Below are positions 40,223-53,700 of a stretch of 64,000 bases of DNA, one piece after another (position 1 is the first letter of the stretch; each line of letters opens with the position of its first letter). Below the pieces are notes generated by a model. It was not told where the DNA came from and ran no database searches. It worked only from the letters and a program-made list of their open reading frames with translations. Origin of the DNA: Sapria himalayana. Taxonomy: Eukaryota > Streptophyta > Magnoliopsida > Malpighiales > Rafflesiaceae. The position numbers and the translations under genes are program-made. Where the stretch lies: the NCBI GenBank assembly GCA_029783825.1, contig JAREIK010001468.1, forward strand, positions 1,116,001 to 1,180,000. The letters are read 5' to 3'.

Positions 40223-43200
40223 AAATATTAATTACAATACTATCATATACTTTGAACACTTTAATACATAAACAAATAACATAAAATGTCAAAAAAAATA
40301 TATGATTCAACTCCTCTTAACACAAACTAGTACTAAAAATCAAAACATCAAATCATCCAAAATATTTTAAAGGTTTTATAATTAATATCAAAATTAGTGT
40401 AATAGAGACACAAGTAATATGCTTATCAAGACAAAAAAAAAATGGAAGTTATAGAGCATATAGTATTTAAACTTGGTGCATAAAACTCATGTCTAACAAG
40501 GAATCTTTAAGAGGCTAATAATGAGACAACTTTAGCTCCAAAAATCAAAGAGGATGTATAAGATGAATCTTAAATCCAAGATCTACCACATTTGAATGGA
40601 GACACTTATCATCATACCAAAGCATGATCTCCATTATATACAAGCAACAAAAAACCTTCTCTAGTGAATAATCATCTAAGTATTATTTTCACCCAAATAC
40701 TTTTATCATTTTTTTTTTGTGATGCGGTATATTAGTTTTTGTAATCACACACACCAAAATAAACTAAAACTAAGCTAAAAAAAAAAAGATTAAAAAAATT
40801 AAGATATCGAATACTCAAATGGAAAACCACATAATATCTCTCGAAAATAATTACTGATTATTTCAATTTTTCAAGAAAAACAATTAAAAAATTAATTCGA
40901 CTTGCTAGCACAATGATCAAAAAAAATCACCCAGCAAAACAATCACGTCAATAAACTTTATACTAATTAAAAACAAATCAATCATAACTATTTTACTAAT
41001 GAATTATGAATATATAATGTCTAGTGTATGAGAAGAGAATAAAATTAATGAAAAATAATATAAAAATCAAAAAGTATATTTTTTTCATAAACATTATCAA
41101 ATCAAATAAAAATTAAAATAAGTGGGGGAAAAGATGCAAGAGACTCATTCTATTTAGCAATGCAAATTGGATCAATAGAGCATTTACCTCATTTGGTCAA
41201 TCTAAAACACTTAAAACAAATTCAATTTACCTTGCCCAATTTTCCATGCAACCAAAGGAGGGAACAACAAAATCCTTTCAAGCCAATCCTTGACCATGTC
41301 CTGAATCAGAAATTCACCAGATGGGTCAAACTGAACGAGATCTCTGATGCACTCGCCAGAAGTAATGCTTCTCTGACATATCGGTCGAACAAGAATTCTG
41401 AAAATAACTGGAAAGATCTTAAGAAGTCTCTTGTTTATTGTTTCACCAACCAAAAGATTTTCTATGAGAAGTTCAAATAGTTGCATGGCTTTATCTCCGG
41501 CCCATGCTTTAATTTTGAACAAAATGAAAATCAAAGCTAAAAGGCCTCTCAGGAATGGTTCTAGCACCTTCTCCAATTCAACATCTAATGCAGCCCATCC
41601 ATTAAATGTATGCTGCATACACAGTTCACCGTGAACAAGTGCCCCTTCGAGCAATATGTGGAAGAGAGAATCCAAAAATCCTTCGCTAAAAGGAAAACTT
41701 CGGCTCTGGAAATCTTCACACATTTTTGGTAGGAAAGAAGATATAGCACAGCCTCCTACCCATTTCCAGGTGCACAACATTTCACCAGCAAGCCAGGGTC
41801 GAAAAGTGATCACTTTTTTTGGTTCCTGGCTGCATCCAGCAGTAGCTTTGTTCAACCCAATCTTGAAAAAGAATTTCTCAATTAAAGATACAAACTTTAG
41901 ATTCCCAGATTCCTAAAATTGATAAAGTTAAAAACTAAATTAGCAAATCATAAAATCAAACATCTCAAAATTGGCTTACTACAATTTTCAATAAAGTATT
42001 AAACAAAATAGAGAGTTCTCACAATGAGAATGAAAAGATTATAAATAAAACAAATAAAACTTAGGATTCACTCTAGTTTAAGTATCAAACAAAGATAAAT
42101 TAGGCAAATTGATAATCTGATTTTTTGAAAATCATCTCTGACAAAGGAGGGTAGGAATAGGATCAGGGCCAAAATAAGATACCAAGACGTCTTAAGCAAA
42201 ACATTTTAGTAGTCCTAACTAAAAAAATCATAAAATATTTTTTTATTAACCATAAATCTATAGTTTGAAGGCCTTGGCCCAACTTGCAGCATTAAGCAAT
42301 CGCTTTTGTTTCATTATCATTGTAGTGTTAAGCAATTGTCGTATAGCCCAATTTTGATGAACAATAAAGACCATACCCCATGTGTGTGACTCTCACTTTA
42401 GCATAGGATTTGAGATATTAATATCTCAATTATTTTACCTAAAAAAATTAGAGAGGTTTCGTCTAATGAGTCTCAAATATAAGACTTAGAACCTTTGGAC
42501 AAAAATACTTAACATCTCACCAAGATATGATATCAAATACATACATACATACATACATATATATATATATATAACACAAGAAATTTTCATATGATTAACC
42601 AACCAAATATTATACTTGCTCTAATATTTTTAAAATAAAATATTTTATAAGATTCAGTATATTTATTTTGATGAACAATATGTCCATTAATATAAAATAT
42701 TACAATATTTACCTTGGTGACTTATTTTTCTTAACATTGAGAATTTTTGGTTGATCTTCATTACAGAGTTACAAAAATATGGAGTAAAAATTTGAAAAAA
42801 GCATCCTAAGGATCCTGCATCTAAGTAATGAAAATTAAATGATTACTAGAATAGAGAATTCACCATAATTAAGGAAAAATGCTCTTAAGAATTGGATCCA
42901 TATAATTTGATCAAATAGAAATAATTTCTATAAATTAATCATGATATATTCAAACAATAAGTCTTTATCATGTATAGTACATAGAATAAATATTAGAAGA
43001 ATAGAAAAATTTTACTTTAATCATATACAATATGTAGAAAATATGAAGCCATAAACTTGGAAAATTCATTAGAAAATGAAATACGTGAAAATCCTTATAT
43101 AATTGGATAATCAAATTTGGGCAATCCATATTTTTGAGTGTTTTTATCCATAAATTAACCACATTTTGAGTGATTTTATCCAAACTCTATATTTTGGGGA

Positions 43201-44694
43201 TAAAAATCCAAATTATTAAGTTTTAAAAAAAGAAAAATAAATTATATTATCTTCAAGTCATTCGTAAAAATATATGTTAACTAATTTGCTATATAAACAT
43301 ATATTATCACAATAATCTCATTTTAAATCTTATTATTGAAGAATAAACAATCTAGTTTTGCATTTTGCCTACTCACAAAATATAAAATTAAAAGTTATAT
43401 ATTTCATTACATGATTGTTGCAATATAAAATAATAAGAGAAGAGAGTTGATAAATGATTTGCTCTATGAAATATTCAATCTAAGATATCTCATATACGTC
43501 TATCATCATTACCTTGAACTATAAATCTACGCACGAACACAAAATAACCATATATTTTTATTTTTTCAGGAAGATAAAATTTATTTTAAAAAGTATAAAA
43601 ACTATAGTATATCTGCTCTCAATGCAAGCTTTTTAGCTATTATCTAGCTCAAATCTTAATACTAATTAATTACAAATATCAATGACTGCCAACAAAAGGC
43701 TCAAGCCCAAAAACCCCTCTCTAAAAAGTTATATTTAAGTGACTTTATGATACAAATTTAAGAAATAATTGATTATACAAATAACACACACAAATATACA
43801 ATTATATATCTGTATATGCATGCATTACGTTGTTATGATAAAGACATAGTTATTTAAGGCGCAAGGTAGACTGAGGCGCAAAAGCCTTTTGGGGCCTGTC
43901 CTGGCCGTACGGGCCAAACCGGGACCGCGGGTCGGGTCCAATCAGACCCTACCCGCGATCTTTTTTGCGGGAGGGGCAAAGCGAGGGGGACACGGGACGA
44001 ACCCACGCCAGTGTACCGTACCACGGGACCGAACCGTGCTGGGTTAGCCACGGCACGGCTCGTGCCTTACCCGGGCACGGCACGGGCCCGGGCACGGGAT
44101 TTTCTCGTGCCGGGCCGGCCCGGTTGACACCTCTAGAACACACCAATAACCTGCCGCTTTTTTTCTTCTTCCTTGTGTGCCTGTTGTCCACACTTAAGTC
44201 CTAATGTGCACAATACATGCCTATTGTGCATGTTTTCTGCGCGATATGCATGCCAACTATTTGGTGTGGATAGGGTTTGAGTGGAGCTGCTATGTGCTTT
44301 ATAGAAATTCAAGTCATAAAATACATTCAATAATGTTATAAAAATATTATCTAAAAATCAATATACAATAGATATATATAAATAGGAAGTGTTGAATTGG
44401 GATGTCTCACATGTTGGGTGCATTCATAAATAAAACATAAAAAAATTAATAAAATACTAAAAACAAACTACAACGCTATTCAAAAAACTAATTTTACTTC
44501 CAAAAAAAATGAAAAATATTACAAAGTAAAAACACAATATAAATTCATAATCATTACTACTTGTATGCTTATTTAGATTAGAAAGCTACTTGGTAATATT
44601 AATTTTCTAATTTTCAATCTAATTATTTTTAACTGTTAGAGCTAGATATCCAAATACATTATTTCCAATAAAATGATTTAAAATATATAAAATA

Positions 44695-44728
<34 letters not shown>

Positions 44729-47700
44729 TATACCCTCTTTCCCCCAACTCATCCCATATTATTCCTCAGCACTTGATACATGGGCCTTGGATCCCAAGAT
44801 ATAAGAATATAAAATTAGCATTCCTGGGAATCAAACTCGTATTCCAGGGTTGGGCGATCCTGTCCCTTTGCAATCAAACTATCATATTATTGGTTAAATA
44901 GATAAAGTATATAAAAATCAATTATCATTTAAACATAAAAAAAAATAGATTCAATTGTTCACATTTTTATTCTAGACCAATCAACATGCATCTTCAAAAA
45001 GCTAAAAAGATAATTTTTTTTCTAAATTTTATAATTATGATATGGATGCATTAGATCAAAAAAGTGTACTATAATTAACATATTGAATCTCATGAAAATT
45101 CCAATTTTTAATATATTTGAACAAGAATAGCATTTGAGTGACTACTTACCTAGAAAGTCATTGTGCTACATGTAGGAGATCATGCTTTGATGTGATAACA
45201 AATATATTCATCAAAGGGCAAGATGTCTCAAATTTGGAATTCACTCGACGCAATCTCTCCGACATTCAAAAATAAGACCGTTAAGAATTCAACTTCTCTT
45301 AACTTTCATGATAAAGAAAAGGCATTATGCACTTGATACAATCTTCATCTCCATGAACTAGCTTGGAGAGATGTTGAATGTTGGACAGATATTTTAAAAA
45401 TTCATATACATTGTACAGAGTGTATTTTATTAGCACCCATATGAATAAAAAGTACTCCTTGCCATCTAATTTTATCATTATTATCAACTAAGTTTTATCC
45501 CAACTTATGATCATCCCAATCAATTCTATAATATGAACATTTATTTGAATTTATTTTGCATAATGTATTTTATATTACTGCAATATCTTATAAGTACACA
45601 CATATCAGCGCAGAAAACATGATCATGAACAATTTGCAATCAAAATTAGAATTTTTTAAAAAAAATAAAAAAAAAAATAGAAAATACCTAAAATAAACAA
45701 TTCCAGGCTAATTTCTAATGAAAAAGCACCAAAAACGCAACAAAATACCACTCACATAAATGCCCATTGAAGTTCCTTCACCCCCAATCATAACGATCCC
45801 ATTCAAAATGCTACCATCTGGGAGAACCCAAAGAGGCCAATTTCCATCCTGAAGCAGGAGTTGGTCTATCAGATACTCTTCCACCTCTTGTTCATAACAA
45901 ACACATTCTATAACTTCAGTCACCCAAGTACAGCACAATGAAATTGCATCATTTGCATCAAGTCCTGCTTCCATAAAGATGACAGAACGAATGAACTTAG
46001 CCAAGAAGGCACTCAATCTCTTACATAGTTCAATACCCATGATTTTGCATAGCTGATCCTTTATGTTGCTATATAAACTTTGTACTTGCTCGGCACATGA
46101 CAGCCTGCGACTAAATCCTTCTTCTGATTCATCCCTAACGGCCCTTTCTACCAAAGCTTCCATCCTGCCCTCCCAATCAATAATAAAAATAGAAGCCAAA
46201 ATTGCCAAGACTAGCTCAGTTTCCTCACTGATCATACTCAGGCGAAAAAAGGAACCCGAAATTACTCCAAAAGTAAACTCCATCATTGCAGCCATATTTG
46301 ATGAAGTTTTACTTTCTAAAGGAAGATAAAATTCAGAATTCAACAAGAAACCCACGTGCCTAACAGAACTAAAAGGGGACTCCAGAATAAAAGCAAGCAA
46401 CTTTTTCGAGATCTCAGAGTATACCCTAAGCATTGCACTTCTGGACAAGAAACAAACATTATCTGTTTCTGTTGGACCACCAAGAACAGCACTGCAAGAT
46501 TAGAACACGTATCAGAAACCCAAAACAAACACAGGAATAGCCAATGATGTCATCCATTCAGTGCGCAATACTATTCACACACCATAAAAAGCTTGGAGCA
46601 TATGGCTCTTCCATATGGGTCTGAGCCACAGAAGCAGCAGCTGAATCAAGAAGTTCATGCTGCCAGCGTTCTCCTTGCCCATGATAGAACTGAAGATTAG
46701 AATCCTCCTGACCCAACTTTCTCCTTTTGATTTGGGTTCTTATTTTATCAAAAAGCATGGCTAAAGAAATAAAACTGTCAGGCTCAGGTGACCCAGTAAG
46801 ATCAGAATTTGTTTTTTCATTTACATGTGAAATAATAATATTCCACTGCTCGGAGAAATAGCTGTCATCTAACAGAGCAAGCAACAGATCCAGATGGATA
46901 CTGATGGAAGAATTATCCCTATGAAAGCACCATGGAACAAACAATTTTTCAAATACTTTTATAAAATACTCTGGCTCCAATTCTGTGTCACGGCTATGGG
47001 AAAATGAAAAAGGAAGGGCCCCATTGTTAATTAGCAGTTCCCGAACGATATTAATTGGTCCAAATAATGAAACTGCAACTGACAGAAGCGTCACACCATC
47101 AGATGTATCCTGATGTCAAAGTGAAATTCACATAAAATTATAGCAATTTAACAAGCGATAGAGAGAGATATTGTGGCAATACAATATTTATTAGCCAGAG
47201 AATGAATATATTGGATCTACCTAGCTACATAGTTTGATTATTTAGACTATGAAGCAAGCTAGGTTTTGCAAATCAAGTCAAAACTCAATTTATCAGCATT
47301 TGACAATGTTTAAATATGTGAATCATTTGCTTGATTCTATGTAGAGGCAGCATATAGCCCGGGAAACCTATCAGCACGTAATGACCTTTGAAACAAGACC
47401 ACACAAGCCATGTGACAAAATGTGCCCATGTGCCAAAATGTGCTCAGATTGAGCCTGGTCAAGACTACTATTAGCCCAATCCAAAGTTTTAAAAGGTAAA
47501 AGCGTAAGACGAAACATTTTTGTGTTCGTGAGGCGAGGCTTAAGTTTTTTGTTACGGCGTAATGCATAAATTTAATAAATTTTAAATTTATTAAATTCTC
47601 TACTTTTATTTTAATTTTAATTTAATACAATTTATTAGTATAATACTGTTTATTAATTAATATTATTATCAAATTTTAATAAATTTTAATAATTTATTAA

Positions 47701-50700
47701 ATAAATATTTTACATTTTTCCTGCCCCTCGCTCCTCTCTTATGCTCCATGGAAAGCTTGATGGAGCTCCATAGAGCTAGAGCAAGCTCCATCATGGAGCT
47801 CGGGGAGCTCCGTTGAGCTCCACGAAGGAGCTCCGTCGAGCTCGACACTTTTTTTAACAGCTTGAGACATTTTACAAATGTCTCGCCTTGAGGCACGAGT
47901 CGAGAAGTTAAAAAAAATATTTAAAAACATTAGCCCAAGCCTAGATTAGCCTAGACCAAACCCAGGGCAAGCTCAACACGAACCCAAACTAGCATGGTTC
48001 AAGTTATGCCAAGTCTGGCACAACACATACTCGGTGCTCAAGTTTCCAAGAGGCACGATCAAGCACGACATTACCCAGATTGTCATTGAGACATCAGACG
48101 ACACTCTATATCTAGTCCGACACAACCCATTTGGCATCTTTAATTTGATAAACATTTTATGTTCATGAGATTCTTTTTTTTTTTTTTTGAACCATGATTA
48201 TACAACTACTAATTTCATGTGGAGATAAGACTTCTATCATGATTTTATCTCCAAATAAATCCAAATACACATGTGGTTAACAATTTAGAAGTGAGATTCA
48301 AACTCAAAACTCACAAAAAATGTGAATCTAAGAATGAATAACATTTTCTATGTGATTATTAACCCAAAAATACTAATTTATCATGGATTTTTTTAATCCA
48401 AAAATTATATGGTCCAAGTATTTTCATCATGATTAATATTTATGCAAAAATATTCATTAATATTTTATCGATGTTTTTAATATAACCATAAAATATAAAT
48501 ACCAATATAGCTGTGCTTAATGACATTTTCATCCATCATTGGCCAATTTGCAGCAACTCACAAGCCCTTGTGATTTTACACTGAACAAACTAATCATTAT
48601 TCGATATAAGAGATAAAAGAAGCAACTTACAAGTGATTTTATCAATGGGAATGCCTTTGCCAACATGGGTCCCACTAAAGTCTCCATGGGCCATGTTTCA
48701 CCTTTCTTCGTGGCAAAGCCATTTAACAATGAGAGAAAGTGAATAACCTTTCGAATATTACACATGACCCTTTCTGTGCCATTCGCCTGAAACATCTTCA
48801 AGCAATAGTCCTGGAATGCTGCGGAGAAAACAGAGAGTAGATCATCATCGATTGCATGAGCACTGCAAAGAATTTCCACAATACATTTTCCCAACTGATC
48901 CATATAATTCATTTCTAAGCCATTATTCTGTTTTATTGGTTGCAATTCATCCCCCGAAGAATCAACGGGTGTTGCAGAGAATTCTTTTACATGACTCATC
49001 ACTGGCATGGCTGAACAAAGATAATCTTTCCAAAGAAGTTTTATAAGAATATCATCAAAGAGGGTGGTCCGAAAGTGCTGTAACACATCCAAATGGTTGC
49101 AGTATCTGGCATGCAAAATGAATTAATTGAAAGAACATGAAGTCCAAAACATATTACAGTATTTCTAGATCAAACATATAAGCATTTATAAAAATATTCT
49201 AATAATATGATAGTTTGAATGACAAATAAGCAAGTCATTTAACCTTTATGACATGAGTTCGATCTATAAAAAAATTGCTTGCTACAAACTATAACTGAGG
49301 AGAATTATTTCTGAAAAGAGATTTTTTATTCTGATTTTATTTTTTTACAAGCAATACAATAATTTATTTATAGGCTATAGTTTGCTCTCATAAAACTGCA
49401 AAATTACAAATCATTATCACCCATAAGAGTAACTGCTGACTCTTGATATTTCATCTTCCGCATTAAAAACGAACATTTAATATTTATTTAACAAGACTCA
49501 TCCATAAACTTAAATACTTCTGCTATCTTTCATGCCGAGTAATCTTTTGCAGTTGTCGAGTAGTATCGTAAGTAGCGGTTTGGGGAAGATATCCGCGACT
49601 TGGTCCCGACTTGTCACGTATACTAATTCTATATTTTATTCCTTCACTTGATCTAGGAAGAAGTGAAAGCGAATGTCAATATGATTGCTTCTCTCATGAT
49701 TCAATGGGTTCTTGCTCAACTCAATTACTGATTTATTGTCAACTCGTATCTCAGTTGCACCGAGCTGTTATTGCTCCATCTTACCCAACAAATTTCTGAG
49801 CCATATCGCATGACGTATACATAAAGATACTACCACATATTTAGTTTCACATGTCGAGAGTATCACGATTGATTACTTCTTTGAAAGCTAGGCAAACGCC
49901 GTCACCCATAAAAAATACATAACCCGATGTGCTTTTCTGATCGACCAAATCTCTGTACCAATCACTGTCAGAGTACCCGACCAACTTGTAATCTGCCACA
50001 TTTGTATAGAATAAACCGAGTAACATTGTTCCTTTGATGTACTGTAGGATTTGCTTTGAACGCCTTTCAATGTGAATGGACTAGCTCCCCCAAAAACTGA
50101 CTTCCAATGCCGATACTTAATGCAATGTCCGGACTTGTGCATGTGAGATAGCAAAGACTTTCCACTAGACTCGGGTATTTGCTTGCATCGACTCGTTCTC
50201 CTCCATCAAACTTAGAAAATTTTGCACCTGATTCCATTGGTGTTGAAACCAAATTGCAAAACTTCATCCTGTACTTCTTCAAAATCACCTTTGTATATGC
50301 CTCATGGGATACAAAGATACTCATTTTTCCTTGTCTTACCTTCAGACCAAGGAAAAACTTCATCAAGCTAAAATCTATCATCTCGAATTCTCATGTCATA
50401 GTGCTCTTGAACTTTTATATCATTTCATTATTAATCCCCAAAAAAATGAGATCATCAACATATAGAGCAATAAATAACATATTACATTCACTCTTCTTAA
50501 CATAAAGGGCATGTTCGTAGAGACATTGCTAAAACTCATTCTCTTTGAAGTATGTATCGAAACGAATATTCCACGCCCACGATGCTTACTTCAACCCATA
50601 AAGTGCCTTCTTTAAGTTTAACACATTTTTTTCTTCTCCGATTTTCATGTGCCCGGGTGATTGTTTAATACAAACTTTTTCTCCAAGCACACTATTTAGG

Positions 50701-53700
50701 AATGCCGACTTGACATCGATTTGTAATATCGGCTATTTGAATTAAGCCGCTTGTGAAATGAGCAATCTGCTTGTCTCCATTCTTACAATAGGAGCAAACA
50801 CCTCGTCATTGTCAATTCTCACTTTTTGCTTGTACCTCTTTGCTATAAGTCTCGCCTTATATCATTCAATCTTTCCTTGAGCATTCATCTTTCTCTTAAA
50901 CACTCACTTGACATCGATGGGTTGAGTTCCTTTCGGTAATTCTACTAACTTCCATATGTTATTGCGATCTATTGTTTTAATCTCCTCGTTCATGACAGTT
51001 TGTCACTTCTTGTCTTGCACCGTCTGTTCAAAACTTAAATTCGTGAAATCCACCAAAAGACATACAAGGTGTACCTCATTTATCGAATTATACAAATCTT
51101 GTAAGCTTCACATTTTGGGTTGTCGCTGTTCATCTTCATCATTAATAGTTTCAGAATTTCCCAGTATAGTTGTTGGCATAGCAGTTGATGATTCTCCAAC
51201 TTCAATAATATCCTCTGTTGCTTTATCCCAATCCCATTTATTTGCTTCATAAACTCGTACATCACGGCTCACTAGAATTTTCTTGATTATCGGGTCGAAT
51301 AGCTTGTATCCTTTTGTTTTCTCATCATACTCAATAAAAATATATCTTTTGTTTTTGTCTTCGAGCTTTATTCTTCGCTGATCTGGCACGTGTGCATAAG
51401 CCAAACTACTGAATACTTTGAGATGAGAGATTGTCGGTTTTTGTCCGCTCCATGTCTATTTTGGTGTTTGATCATATAACTTTGCATGTGGACACCGATT
51501 TTGAACATAGACGGCGCATTGCATGACTTCGGCCCAAAATTCCTTCGATATTTTCTTGCTTTTGAGCATTGACCGAACCATATCGAGAATGGTCCGGTTC
51601 TTTTGCTCGGACACACCATTTTGCTGTGGAGAGTACGGTGCAGTTAGAAATTGCCTTATGTCTTGCTCCTCGCAATACTCCATGAAACCCGTCAAAGTAT
51701 ATTCATCACCTCTATCGGATCGTACAGATTTAATGTATCTACCGGTTGCCTTTTCCATCAGTACTTTGAATTTTTTAAACACCTCGAACACCTCTGATTT
51801 TTCTTTTAGAAAATAAACTCAAATTTTTTGTGAGAAATCATCAATAAACTCAAGTTTTTAAATATTTTTTGCCGCTGAAAGATTCGAGGGTGATTTGTCC
51901 ACATGGGTCGGAATGAATCAACTTGAGAGATTGCTTAGCCTGATATTCTGCCTTCTTTTAAAATGACATTCTTGCATACTTTCCGAGCACCCATTCTTCA
52001 TAAAATTTTCCCTCGTATTCCATGTTCGATAGTATGTGCACCATGTTCTTCTTTGCCAACTTGTTTAGGCCTTCATGATGTAGGTGACCAAAACAAAGAT
52101 GCCGCAGTGACACTTATCTTCTACGTTGACTTGCAAATATTTTTCTCGTAGACTTCTCAAATTCAGTTTATATTTTCGATTTCTTCCTATTTCAACTTGT
52201 GCGACTGAACGTCCTTGCTTGTCTTTCAATAATAATATCCGATCTTTCATAAAAAACAAATAACATTTCTCCATGAGTTGACTCATATTAAAAAATGTTG
52301 CCCTTGAAGTCTGGTATGTAATACACATCTTAGATTGACCTAACGAAACCATCCTTATGTACATAATAAATCGTACCTTAGCCTTTGACCTCAACTTTCG
52401 AAACAGCTTCAACCTTTCGCATCTCTTTGAAATAATGCTCGTGCCCACACATATGGTTGCTTGCAGCCGTGCCGAGGTACCACACCGTGTCGTTATCGAT
52501 ATTGATTTTGTTATATGTCATTAAGAAAAAGTTTTCTTCCACCTCATCTTCCATGACTAGGTTAATTGTCTCTTCTATCTTTTTCTCGACTCGACATTCT
52601 TTTGCAAAATATCACACATTTTCACAAATATAATATTTATCGGAATTACAATCTTTTGCATAGTGACCATGTTTGCCACACTTGTAGCACTCAAAGTTAG
52701 AATAATTTGACCAACCACCTCTTTCACAACTGCGTCCTCTTCGATGCCAATTTTATTGGTTTGATTGTCACTTCTCCTCATGATACCATCCTTGACCATG
52801 GCTTTTCCCACCATGACTATTTCCTCGACCACCACGATCATGTTATTTACCTCGAAAGTTTTAAGAATATAATATCTTTTCATTATTGATCGATGCTTTG
52901 ATTTGAAGTGTCTGCTCAAGTGTCTCTTCCTTCTTCTTACGATATTCATATGCCACTAGGGAATCTGCAAGCTCATCGGCCGTGAACGTTGCTAGATCAT
53001 TTAACTCTTCTATGATACACACCACATTCTCGAAACTTTAGGTTAACGATCTTAGAATCTTTTCCACGACCCGCGCATCGGACAACTTTTCTCCGTATTA
53101 GTTGAGTTGATTCACCACGGTTTGAACACGCGTGATGTAATCAGACATACCTTCTGACTCCTTCATCTTCATGCCTTCCAATTCGTTGCGAAGAGTTTGA
53201 AAACGAACTTATTTAACTCGGTCAGCTCCTTTGTACGCAATCTCTAAGATGTCTCACGCTTCTTTTGAAATTTTTACATTCGCAATCTTCTCAATGCCTG
53301 ACTCATCAACAGCTCGAAACAGCATGTACAATGACGTCTTATCTTTTGATCATGTTTCTTTCAACGCCTTATTTTGAGCTGCCGTATATCCTTCGGTAGA
53401 TTACGGTTCTTCGAAACTTTCTTGAACCACCTCCCAACAATTCATAGAACCGAGAAGAGCTTTCATTTGGATGCTCTAATTCTAGTAGTTCACCTTCGTT
53501 AATCGGGACAGCAAGAAATTATTGATTATACTCATCATCCCTCTGATACTATGTTATAAAAAAATTGCTGGCTACAAACTATAATTAGTTTTGTGCATAT
53601 TCTCACTATTTATATTATAATTATGTGTATATACAATATTATTAGCATTATTAGTAGGCATAGAGATCAACTTACATTTAGTAACATAATTATCAAGATA

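Larger units (their letters stand above)
47342..48142. mobile_element. hAT-like element interrupted by a nested insertion
   Basis: The left end is TAGAGGCAGCATATAGCCCG and the right end, reverse-complemented, TAAAGATGCCAAATGGGTTG. Both are worn variants of the family end. The flanks ATTCTATG and ATTTGATA match at 5 of 8 positions. The interior right part has family-type words such as CCAAGTCTGGCACAAC. It lies in the intron between LTN1 exons 5 and 6. Confidence 0.55.
49263..53588 (-). mobile_element. 4.3-kb Ty1/Copia retrotransposon in an LTN1 intron
   Basis: In minus-strand order: 5' LTR remnant (53588-53552), primer-binding site (53551-53540), gag with zinc knuckle, protease, integrase, reverse transcriptase, RNase H, and 3' LTR (49493-49263). 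It lies in the 6.4-kb intron between LTN1 exons 4 and 5, in the same orientation as LTN1. All coding parts are broken by stops and frameshifts, so it is dead. The 5' LTR keeps only about 37 bp, so the usual LTR-based dating is not possible. Confidence 0.93.

Noticed and set aside
46356..46547. Plus-strand open frames over LTN1 exon 7
   Set aside because: Antisense to a conserved coding exon.
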